From: Tomocerus qinae
Lineage: Eukaryota; Arthropoda; Collembola; Entomobryomorpha; Tomoceridae
DNA length: 64,000 nt
Assembly: GCA_020055645.1 (NCBI GenBank)
Contig: CM034549.1
Location: 30,651,930-30,715,929, forward strand
Direction of reading: 5' to 3'
A program made the position numbers and the translations under genes. The stretch's first letter is position 1, and each line of letters starts with the position of its first letter. The notes beneath the pieces were generated by a model. It saw only the letters and a program-made list of their open reading frames with translations, was not told the DNA's origin and ran no database searches. Positions 49,686 through 60,828 of this stretch are shown here, one piece after another.

Positions 49686-51725
49686 ATTGGTAAATGTTCC
49701 TAACTCTACATTATTTTAGTAGACTTCGAAAATAGATATAATTTATTATACATTCGCGGTTCACTACTTTACTAATTTTTTAGTAATCACATTATAATCA
49801 GTGATATAATTTAAGTTAGACCAAATAACGTTTAACATAACAAATAAGTAATAACTATTCGAATACCAATTTATATCCAATTCCTCAACTTATGGTAAAC
49901 AATGGTTATGATATGATTAAGATCGCCTAACTACAGATTACAAATTAAATAGTAGGTACTAAATGACTATGAGAATTAATGTTTGTATTATTTAAGCAAG
50001 TCTTATGTGATATTATGTATTTGGTATTTAAACAGCAACTATGAAGTATTTCTCCTAGCCTTTTTGTTTGTTGTACAATTACCTTATACATAATTATTTA
50101 CTCCGGGAGAACTTTAATGGCTAGTTTCGCTTTCATTTATGACTAAATCAAAGCAATGTACACAGATACTGTAAATTAATTCTGGATTTGACTAGTTGTA
50201 ACATTTACAATGTCGACTAATTACTTATGTCTGTATATTATGTGTATTTATATTTATAGTAGAGTAATAACTTTGATATTTATGGAAATGTAATGCTAAT
50301 CCTAATTAGTCTACCTGATGGTTCACAATTTAGAACCTAAAGACCGATCGTTCAGTAACCTTTATTTAACCTACGTATTCTCTTTTTGGTGTATTGTATT
50401 CAAGTGTGTAATATGTAAATGCATATACCCATTTAGACCTCATAAAACTTTGTTTCGCTTAAAAATATTCTACTTATAGATAATTTTAAATTAATAGATC
50501 CTATTAGTTGTTTATTAATAAGATTGTTTTCTAAATTAGCCTTGCTCTGCCTTATATTCTGATACCTTTGCAAAGTAATAATAAAAATTCAAAATTTAAA
50601 TACGCTTTGCATTACCCTTATATTGTCATTCATTCAAAGTTGTCCCTTAAGGGACTTACCTACTTACCTAACTTACCTTACCAAGGCAGATATCACTTCA
50701 TGCATATATACGAACAAATTTTTAAGTACGATGTACCCAAATTACTTTTGGAGGAATTTACTCGAGAGTAATTAAAGTACAACAACTGTTCTGTGGCTCC
50801 TGGGTAAAGTTGACTGAAATATTTAGCAAGCAATAACCGACCACAAAACATCTGCATAGGTATTATGTCTGTGTGCTACGTGCAATGCAAGAAAACAATT
50901 TTATAGCATATGACACCGTCGTTTCTGGATGTTTTGAACTTGATCTGCTTTCGCTTTGAGATAAATAGCTACCTCTAGACAATTTGCTTCTGAAAAGTGT
51001 TCTGGATTTAGAATAAACAATTTTATGACTAATTTCAAGGCTTCAAAAATGCTGACTGCATAAGCGACCACATCTGTCGTTGTGTATCATAGTATAAACT
51101 TTTAGCATTGTAATTCATAGCATGTATGGAAAGGCATAAGAACTGTGTACCCACATTTCATTTATAATGCAAATTTTTCCAAACTCATAGATACCACTAT
51201 AATTGGTAGTAAGTTAGGTTTTAGTTTAGCCTTAAAGATATTAGTCGTATTGATGCAGACAAGATATGACTGCAAAGGAATATTATTAAATATTTGCAGA
51301 ATTATAATATTGCGTTAAATGCGAAAGTGAATGGTTTAGTTCAAATATTAGCAATAACTTAAAATTATTATTCGTTTCATGCTTATGAATGGTACACATT
51401 TATAATTCCAGAAGTAGCAGAATTCCTGGATAAATACAAGGTATATAAATTTCTTTTAACAGAATTCTACGTAATAGTACTATGCAAACAATTCTCACTA
51501 ATACATGTATCTAATTTTTTAAATTCCAGACTTTGGTTACATGCTTTGTTTGAACAAGAAATTTCCAGATTGGAGAAGAGTAAAGTGAGTCTGTAATGTA
51601 TTCTGATGCATGTACTTAATTTTGAATTTAAATAGATCAACTAAGGAGTTCTTAATTCCTGTTCCAGTAGATCATTGCAAATAGCTCACTTCACAGCTAA
51701 CAATTACAAAGTTTAAAGATCGAAA
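49686..51725. other. Gene-free spacer
   Basis: AT-rich spacer after the CARD gene. A TATA-like GTATATAAATT near 51441 may belong to the small cysteine-rich peptide gene, with a 5' UTR before its ATG at 51726. No other features. Confidence 0.35.
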
Positions 51726-52179
51726 ATGCAGTTAATAGGATTGGTCTGTGCAGTCATCGTACTGATGACTGGTTTTCTCATTGCTCCGTCTGTAAGTAAA
51801 TTCATAAAAACTATCTTGTAATTAAGCTCTTAATTCAATTAACTTAATATTTTCGCATTTCAGAACGGTCAGTGCCCAGCCCCTGGAGATTGTGCTAGAA
51901 TCTGTGGGTCTCGCGATCACATTTTTCACTGTAACCCTCCAACTTGCAACTGCAGATGTGGAAAAGTAAGAAAACGTTGTGGATTTAAATATTCTGATGC
52001 CAAAGTACACATTATGTATCCTATGGTCTAATAACCTTCTAAAATGTGATTCACAGTTTCCAAATCCACTTTTGTGTCGTGCTGCTCCTCTTGATTGTGC
52101 ACAGTTCTGTGGAGGCGGATACCCTTACAGCGCCATTTGCATTGGATTAGCATTTCCTCAATGTTCATGCTTTTGCTAA
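51726..52179 (+). CDS. Small secreted double CS-alpha-beta (defensin-like) peptide
   Basis: Three exons (51726-51791, 51864-51965, 52057-52179), all phase 0, give 96 residues. Exon 1 is exactly the signal peptide (22 residues, 'LVCAVIVLMTGFLIAP'), exon 2 one cysteine module and exon 3 a second. Module 1 cysteines are at 26, 32, 36, 45, 50, 52, 54 and module 2 at 63, 70, 74, 84, 92, 94, 96. Both follow C-x5/6-C-x3-C-x8/9-C-x4/7-C-x-C-x-C: the defensin C-x3-C and C-x-C hallmarks plus one extra cysteine. The chain stops on the last cysteine. A module per exon indicates duplication. Probable antimicrobial peptide (inference). AATAAA at 52345. The same signature occurs in the gene at 24965-26566. 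Confidence 0.82.
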
Positions 52180-52843
52180 TCTTTGTACTGTTTTATTGGC
52201 AATTTATTTTATGAAACCGGAGTTTAAAATGGAGTAAGAAATTAAATGAGGAAGATTTGGAGAATCTGAGAATCATTAAGTTTACTTTTAAACAATGTCA
52301 GATATTTTTATGTACTGTCTTATACCTCAGCCAATTTCAAGGACAATAAATTAACAATATTTCTAACTAGAAAGCATGGCTTTATATGATTTACATTATT
52401 GTATATATCTTTTTCTTATTTTTGAAAAACAGGAAACTGGAAAGAATGTGATTAGTAAATAGTAATATTGATACAGATAACCTTTATCAATGTAATTTTT
52501 CAACTAAATTACAGATTAGTAAAAGCATTATAATTAACTATGATCAATATGAAGTGCGTAGTAAAATTTTGACACTCCTTTATTTTCAAATATCCAATAT
52601 TGACACAAATAGTAAATAACATTATGAAACTAACAATAATAAATTACTTATGTCTATATCCTAATAATGAAAATGTACAGCGAAACAAGTGTAGTTATTC
52701 CAATTTCATGCTATTCCTAAGAGGATTTTATTTTTTAACTTTTGTTAAATAATTATCGTTTGAATCAGTGTCGTAATCATAATTAAATTTTCAATAACGA
52801 ATTATGAAGATCGATCTTTGGTAGAGTATATAATGTATGAAAC
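52180..52843. other. Convergent spacer
   Basis: 3' UTRs of the two flanking convergent genes; nothing else seen. Confidence 0.45.
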
Positions 52844-53660
52844 TTATAAAGATCGCTTGCGACGGCGGCGGTAACTGTCCCCAAAACTGTCCCAACCTGC
52901 GAAACGTGCATCTCTGGCAACATCAGATCCCCAAGCTCCGTAGGAAGCACGAGCTTCTCTTGCGTCTTCCGAATCTGCCATATCGTTTACATCGTATGAA
53001 GGTCTACGTACCTCTCTCTGGTCATCTACATCAGAAGCGTCATCGTCGTCTTCCTGACGAACCTCCCTTGCTACGTCATTAAAGTCAGAAGCATCATCAT
53101 CATCTTCTTGGCGGACTTCCCTTGCTTCGTCATATGAATCTGAAGCATCGTCGTCATCTTGGCGGACGTCTCTTTGCACATCGTTGAAATCAGCAATATC
53201 ATTGTCGTCTCCATCATCCTGACGAACTTCCCTAAAATCATCTCCATCATCCTGTCGAGCTTCTCTGAAATCATCTCCATCATCCTGTCGAGCTTCTCTG
53301 AAATCATCTCCATCGTCCTGTCGAGCTTCTCTGAAATCATCTCCATCGTCCTGTCGAGCTTCTCTGAAATCATCTCCATCATCCTGTCGAGCTTCTCTGA
53401 AATCATCTCCATCGTCCTGTCGAGCTTCTCTGAAATCGTCTCCATCATCTGCTTGACGAAGGTCTCTGGCCTCGTAGTAGTCTCGAGCTTCGGAGAAATC
53501 TGGAAAATTTTCGTTTGAATCAGAGACAAAGTGATTCAGTTTGCAATTACACTAAACATGCTATATAATAAATATATTGTAACTTACCATCATCGTCCTG
53601 GGCCATCGTAGCACCAACCACCAGAACCACCAACAGCGCAAAGACGTAAATCTTAGCCAT
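52844..53660 (-). CDS. Secreted charged-repeat (polyampholyte) protein
   Basis: Minus-strand exons 53660-53588 and 53499-52844 join in phase to 242 residues. Exon 1 encodes a clear signal peptide ('MAKIYVFALLVVLVVGATMA'). A probable 5' UTR intron precedes it (donor near 53933, acceptor directly before the ATG). The mature chain is almost entirely charged: about seven tandem copies of an 11-residue unit (DDFREARQDDG), then three ~18-residue units containing 'VRQEDDDDASD', then 'YGAWGSD..RDARFAGWDSF' and a polybasic end 'RRRRKRSL'. There are no cysteines. It is likely intrinsically disordered. Mixed Arg/Asp repeats with a terminal basic cluster could be a peptide precursor, a mineral- or water-binding protein, or a storage/coat protein. 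I recognise no family. Confidence 0.8.
53222..53455 (-). repeat. 33-bp tandem repeat inside the charged-repeat gene
   Basis: About seven nearly identical 33-bp units (plus strand core 'CATCCTGTCGAGCTTCTCTG'), each coding 11 residues on the minus strand. Near identity at synonymous sites points to recent expansion. Confidence 0.9.
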
Positions 53661-55848
53661 TCTGCACAAAAATTAAATTCATTGGATTAGGATCCAGAAT
53701 ACATAACAGAAATTAGCAGTTCAGTTTTCTTTGACAATAATTATTTCAAAAATAACCACTGAAACAATTTTGCAAATAAATTCCAATCAAATTACGCTCT
53801 AACTACAAAGAAGGATATTTTAGCAAATAAGTATCATAGTTTACCTGAGATTGTTAATGAATCAAATGACACATCAAAAAATGAGTTAAAGAAAGTAGAT
53901 AGTAATAAAAGAATATGTAAATTGGACTTACTTCAATTTTTTTGTTGAGATGTACGAGACAATGAAGTCACAAATCGACTAGTAGTTTTTTCCTTCTTGC
54001 AGGAGAATTTAGACTCCTTCGATTAATATACGTTTATCAGTACCGCACATCCGGGAAAATTGTTGCTCGTATTTTGGTTTTTAGCATACGTGTACAATGG
54101 CTGTTTAGGTACCTAGTAATAATATTACCTTGCATTTGCTTTGTACTTACGTTTTAATATTAAAACTAAATTGTACTAAGTACAAGCATTTGTGATTAAT
54201 ATTCATGCACTGTCCATTTTCTTCTCCAAAAATAATCGCCATTTTCCTCAACTTTTCCTCGTAATTTCTGTTCACTGCTGCCACAATCACCGCCCACCAA
54301 GTTCTTAGTAAAACATTTCGCATCATCGCACAATACTCAATAGGGTTGCTTTGAATTAGGAAATGGAATTTCACCTCGCCTATTTCTAGACAATTTTAGG
54401 TTGCTCGATGCTTTCTCTTAAGAACTACACCTAGAATCCTACAAACATTCGACAAAAATTATTATTCTCTTGTAGGTAATAGAAGATAACTTTTAGCTTT
54501 GCATTCTGCATTTTATGTTAAAAAGGAATTTTAAGTAAGGAATATTTGTACGTGCAATTTCACGATTGCAACTGCCATATTTCCTATTAAAAATTGCAGT
54601 TCTGAGAAAGTCCAAATGCTATATCTACCCAGAGGGCTAACTAAATATTTATTGCGAATAATGTTTGAATTCAATTTCTAAATGCAACTGCTTAGTTCGG
54701 TACTGCTAAAATTGGAATAGCTAAATCCATTAAAATACTAGTCCACATTGTTTACATAGCATCGAAAGTGAAATGGCATATATAATAGAGGAATTCACTT
54801 CAAAGCGATGCAATAAAAGAAAGAGATTTCAATCGGGATAAATCCATGCGGTTTATAACTCGGGAAATGTCTGCTTATCATACTTATTCAGCGAAATGTG
54901 AATTCCTTGTAAACAATAGTTTCTCCGGTATCTTAAGGTCGTAACCATTTGTTAAGATAAACTAACGAGAATTTTCAGTAATAAATGAAGGTATTTTATA
55001 GCTTTTTTAAAGAATACTCATTATCGTTCATACTTATTTGGAATATGCACAATAGGCATTTATGAATATTGTCACTTTTGTGTAGGTGTGCATATCTGTT
55101 CAGTGACCTTAATTATTACATAGCTATGACACGTAGTTTGCCGAATCTACAGGATGGAAAAGCATTAAATGGGTTGCATTTCTGCGTGTCCCAATTTACT
55201 TTATTGTCTCTACATATTTCCAGCATGCAGATATTGTTCCAATATTTTATTAATATTCTTTATTCTACACCCTTGATGTATACGAAAGCGTGCAGTAGTA
55301 TTACATGTTATTATGATTGTTTTTATCTAATTAGAACAAGGAAACATATTTATAATTGAAAGTTCTGAAGGAGTGGCTTCAGTTTAATTGGCATAACATG
55401 GACAACATTGTACATACAGCTCTCTTTAGTAATCCTCTTTTATCAAGTGAAGTGCAATTTGCATGCGAAATGCGACTATACTGGACTATACTATATACTC
55501 TGGTGCTAAATTATTCTACACCATTTATTCATGTTCCAAAATTCATTGTTTAAAAAGGGTCAAGCAGTGCGGCCATCATTTACAAAAATAAACTAAATAG
55601 ACGTAATGTGAGTTTACCAGCTAATAGCTATAGATAAATACTTGAAGGATTTCCTATATCTCTGTGGTTGGTAAACCAAAACCATCGTCAATTACGCTGT
55701 ACTTCCTTGCAATCTTTTTAAAAGTACCTACTTACAAGTTTTTGCTAAGAGCTCTGACTTCCTTAATTTGTTGTTGAGTTTAAGTAGCACTACCAGGAAA
55801 AAAACAATTTAAAATGTATCAGTAGTCAATATCTAACTACAAATAGGT
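53661..55848. other. Promoter/5' UTR region and spacer
   Basis: The first ~330 bp probably hold the 5' UTR intron and leader of the charged-repeat gene on the minus strand. The rest is AT-rich spacer with no supported gene. Confidence 0.4.
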
Positions 55849-56862
55849 GTGTATATATGTGGTAGTCCAGAAGAGCTGGGGTGCCAGTAGCGCTAATGGC
55901 TAGTCCACAGGAGCACTGCTCTTGGGGCTTAGCCATAGGAGCTATCGACTTTAGTCCATAGGAGCAGTTCTGATTTCTTTGCATTAACAGTACGTATTTA
56001 TCAAAAATATTATTATTAGTCATTATATAATTAGTCAGTAAGTTAATATTGCATGAAAATACTTTGAACACAGTAAAATTAATAAGTAACATCATTAAAT
56101 TGACAAGTGAATCAGAGTAAAGGAGATTAATCGCAGTGAACATTAATACTTGTGTTGCCTGCATGACACTTGGCTTGGTACTACAAGGTACTTTCTTTTT
56201 TCTGCATGCGCATTTTAGTTCCACAACTAGTCTTACATTTACAAATAGATTGACCATTGTAGGAAGTGAAGTTCCAGCTGACCAAGGTCCTACATTAGAT
56301 TCGTTTACCCATGAGTCTATGATTCCTTTACCACATTGTAATTGAAATTGTAATTGATCCATTTGTACTCACTGTCACTTTTAGACCTCAAGTCGATTAG
56401 GTCAATTTGCACTCTGTTCATAGGACCGCTGGCATAAATCGGACACCCAGCAATAGGCTTAGGTATCGGACGTCGAGTATTGCAAGTACAGCATATTTTA
56501 GAGACTTTGCAGTTGTGGAACTAGATTGCCTTGTAGTACCAAGTGTCATGCAGGCAACACTAAGTATTAATGTTTACTGTGATTAATCTCCTGTACTCTG
56601 ATTCACTTGTCAATTTAATGATGTTACTTATTAATTTTACTGTGTCCAAAGTATTTTCATGCAATATTAACCTACTGACTAATTATATAATGACCAATAA
56701 TAATATTTTCAAGAAATACGTACTGTTAATGCAAAGAAATCAGAACTGCTCCTATGGACTAAAGTCGATAGCTCCTATGGCTAAGCCCCAACAGCAGTGC
56801 TCCTGTGGACTAGCCATTAGCGCTACTGGCCCCCCAGCTCTTCTGGACTACCACATATACAC
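55849..56862. repeat. ~1-kb long inverted repeat (fold-back)
   Basis: Arms 55849-56188 and 56529-56862 (about 335 bp each) are reverse complements at high identity with a few indels, separated by ~340 bp of partly pairing spacer. Because the arms mirror each other, the minus strand of the left and the plus strand of the right encode the same peptide string, including 'CSYGLKSIAPMAKP'. No transposase or confirmed target duplication was found. It could be a fold-back transposon or an inverted duplication of a decayed gene. Confidence 0.85.
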
Positions 56863-57063
56863 TAATGGTAAAATCCGTTGTGATGATGAAAACTAAAATT
56901 CATTATTGGTAACCAACTCTCAATCACTGACGGTTTAAAGTAAAAATTGGCCATTTTTAGGCCAATCAGTTGATGCAAAAAATAGGACGATGCTAATTGT
57001 TAAGTTCATCTTTAAATGCAATAAATAAACTATAGTTAATATCAAGAAGATTTATCTCCGCGT

Positions 57064-59339
57064 TTATTTAGACTTGTTTAGTTTTGCTTTGTACGTATTA
57101 AAGGAATTCGGTTCTGTTCTTGCCATTTGTAAATGAGTCCCGATGAATAATTCCCATTGGGTCAGCTCAGGGAAACCTTCTGAAAATTCTTTAAGTGTTT
57201 CCAAAACTATTGGCTTTATGTGGCTTAATTTGGAATGGCATACAGTTGGGAAGAGATGATGCTGAAATATCAAATAGGATTCCTTTACTCAAAGCAAGTA
57301 CATTGTAACATTGAGATTGACAATGATGGTGCGCGTATGCATATAGTTATTTATTGCGAATTTAAAATAGCAATACCAATGGATGTTCGCCAAAAGTGGT
57401 AAGAACTGAGAGTAAAGGTTTATGGTACCAATCCGTCTTGTAATACGTAGCATCCAGTTGACACAGTCTGCAAAATCATAAAGAGACGTCATTTCACGAT
57501 AGCAAAAAAACCATAATCAGTTTAGTGGTTAATTGTTCATGAACTTTTTTATAAATAGCAAACATTAAACAAATATTCTCAGATAAAAATACAACGTTTG
57601 ATATTTTAAGTTCGCAATTGAGTAATGTAGACTAAGTCATATGGTCTTAATAACTATTAGTACGAACAATTATGAGTTCATCAACATGTATGGTATTAAT
57701 AAACTAGAAAAGATAGTCAAGTGATGTACTTAGTTAATTTAAACAATTATTGTTTTACTTGCTTAAAATTGAGAAATTACCCAAAATCTGGATCTGCTCT
57801 CGGTTCATCTCCGTCATGAAAACTTGTTGGATGGTGATGGGAGGCATTATTCGACAATACAATAAATATATACGAAGCTGCAGCGAAGATGACTAGCCAT
57901 GATTTAAATGCAACCTGAAGAAATAAATAGTATCAACAGCAATGCATGATGGAAATTATAATGAGCATAAAGATTGATTTTGGACACGTACCCAAAAACT
58001 TGGAGCAATCAACATGAAAAAAGCTAGTTCTAGGTAGATCAACAAATTCTCTAGCCTTAGTTTTTGCTTTCCTTTGTAAATTGATAAAGGCCTTTTGAAC
58101 AAATCTGAGTGCATGTGAATCGAGTACAGGAAATGAGAATAAGCCATTGCACCGTAACTTTGGAACCAGTTTCTTTTTCTCGAGGGGAGCATTTCCACTA
58201 AAGGCTCACCAAGCATTACTTCAAAGTCCTGGACAGGATAATGACAAAACATTTTAAAATTTATTCCTCAATAATCTTTTGCTGTGATTAAAATATTGCT
58301 ACAATTTGTATAGACAAAGCCTCCATATTGATTATTAAACCCCAATAATAATTTCTTTGACTAAATGTATTGTTGTAGATTTAAGGACAGTAATATAAAG
58401 ATTGTAAGAATTAAAAAAATCTTACTAAAATAGTGTTTGGGTATAAATGATGGCTAATTGCATGGCTAAGTCTCCATTCATAGGATGACATGGGACACAA
58501 ATCAAAATAAAAACGTCTCCAGTTGTCCTTTTTGTGAAAGAAGTTATGAGCTCCAGTGACACAAAGTGATAAAAACAGTCCTGCTACAATTTTAAGTACG
58601 AGGACGTCGTAATATACAGCTAGTATTGCAAAAAATACGTAAGCTAGAGCTAAACTGTCTTGAATTAGCAGCAACTCTGGGCTGGAGTCCGTACCAACTT
58701 TCTATAAACGAAACAAATCATCTGGAATTAATTTTCAAGCACCTTATTTTCCTCAAGGTTTAATTACGCCTCAAAAAATGTAATAATTGTAAAAACGAGT
58801 TGTACCTTTAGTACAGGTTCAATTCTTCTCTTGACCGTTCTGTAAAAATTGTTTTCTTTAAACGTATAGGGAGAATTTCTCGGGTGCTTAGCCTCTGAGA
58901 CGTAATATTTGGCCAAGGTATGTTCAACAGAATTGACATTAACAAAGTGAGAAGCTTCGAAAGCTTCTGTTATATCCGTCCCTCTTGTAGCATCTATCCA
59001 ATCGGACCCTCCGGGGTGTTTATCGATAAATTCTTCTAAGTTGTATAATTTGTCATGCACTCTCCACAGATTTCCGACATTGTCATCTCGTCTTTTAACT
59101 AAAATATGTAAAAGTTTTAGTGATAATATATTGTTACCATTTTTGCATACAACTGTTCTAGAATTTTTCAAAATACAAAAACCTTATGCCAGATTACCTT
59201 CAAACCAGTCGAATATATTTGGAAACGGAAGTCCTCGCTCTCCACTGTAATGAGTTAGCAATGGGAAACTTGACTTTAGAGTTGAGTCTTTTCGTTTTAC
59301 ATCTTCAGAGGAGCTATTTTCTTTACTTTTAGGAGCCAT
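57064..59339 (-). CDS. Cyt-b5-r: Cytochrome b5-related protein (b5/fatty-acid desaturase fusion)
   Basis: Minus-strand exons 59339-59198, 59098-58806, 58701-58426, 58228-57992, 57914-57781, 57467-57377 and 57261-57064 join in phase to 456 residues; the fly protein is about 436. The N-terminal cytochrome b5 domain has HPGG at 75-78 and the second haem-axial His at 98 ('EASH'). The membrane desaturase part has three histidine boxes: 'HNFFH' (197, 201), 'HAISHH' (225, 229, 230) and 'HPLHH' (389, 392, 393), with hydrophobic spans between. All predicted di-iron and haem ligands are present. Family members are ER-membrane enzymes of front-end desaturase architecture whose substrate is not well established. 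The start is the first ATG in frame (MAPKSK). Confidence 0.93.
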
Positions 59340-60828
59340 TGGGGTGACTTGATAGATTGAAGTCACAACTAGTTTAGAATGTATTGCTTAAAAAAGTCTT
59401 ATTCACAGGCCAACGCAGTCCATTTCACAATTGTTAAAATTCTGGAGCGTCAAAAGTGATTTCCAATTTGCGGATGCTTCAGAGATTGAACCAATAACAA
59501 CTTCACTCTGATAAGACTCAACTATCATCTACCAAAATCAACTTTCATAGACATCAAGGATGCCTATATTATAATCATTGCTTATATTATAAACTTTATA
59601 ATTATAAAGACTGAATATTGTAATCTATCTTGCTGAAGTGCAAAGGTCCAGCCGTCAATGTAAATGTACTCAAAACATACTGGCTACTATTATATGGCAA
59701 AGTTACTGAGAACAAACTCAAGGTCAACATGCCATTGCATTACAGCATCAGCAATTCTATTCAATTGTTATTCTATGCAAACGTCCAAGTAATCTCATTA
59801 TATGTATTAAGCTAAAGCCAACTGGTCCTAGACTATTTTACCTACCCAAACCTTTTTTAAAAATTACTAGGAGACTCATTAACCATTTGCATGATGCAGC
59901 TGCATTTAAGCAGAGAATTAGATTTTCAGTGCGAAATAATAGCAAAATATTTATTTTTGTCCTCTGTTCCGTGATCTGTGGCTTAGGAAAATTCTTGCAT
60001 GTTGCAATTGAAACAGACCATTGTCTATTCTCGTTTTCCTTGCAACGATGTTTAAATGCATTCGTTTACGTGCTGCGGATGCAATAAAGATTTCATAATC
60101 ATATAAATTTGTGTTATCACGTTCAAACGCCTACAATAATGCATTCAACGTTTACAATATAGAATGAATATGGATTATGTTTTGTTTTTGTAAGTTTGAT
60201 TTTCAGTTCAAAGGAGAGAAAATTATACATATCCCAACTTACGACTAGAAAAATCAACTACACATTCTCACACTCAGCATACTCATAATCTGCGATGTAC
60301 TCTAAAACTTACCACAGTAGTCTCAAGTGGTAGATGTGGTCTTATTATTATCAAGGGTAAAAGTTTGCTCTACATAAATCAAGACCTGGCCTAATTTGGT
60401 AATTATCAGTGTATTAACAGAATATGTAAAGGTACTCCTTGAATGAAAGATTTTAGGAAAATGCTAAAAAAATTTCTGGCACAAATAATTGATACGATTG
60501 TGTACCAATTTCTGAATATTGAATACACCAACTTATATTTAGTGTCAATATCAATTTTATTTAACGTAAAGAATATTGCTGAAGCTGACTTAAGTAATCA
60601 CAAGGTTTAAAAAACTGTACTACTATACCAAATGTCAACAACGACATATTACTGGTACATTTCATATTGTCATAAGATAATAATGGTAGGCAAAATGAGA
60701 AAATTGTCACGGAATACTGCGTGACGATGACAAAACACAACTGAACTTCCGATGCCACACAAAAATACATTGTGCATTCGAATGGGTGCAATCAGCAAAA
60801 ATAATTCACATTGATTAGAGAATGAAAT
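59340..60828. other. Spacer
   Basis: Promoter side of Cyt-b5-r and 3' side of the F-box gene. No other feature recognised. Confidence 0.4.

Noticed and set aside
55826-56896. Two genes with similar 178- and 108-residue products
   Set aside because: They are mirror readings of the two arms of an inverted repeat, with no signal peptide, recognised domain or splice support.
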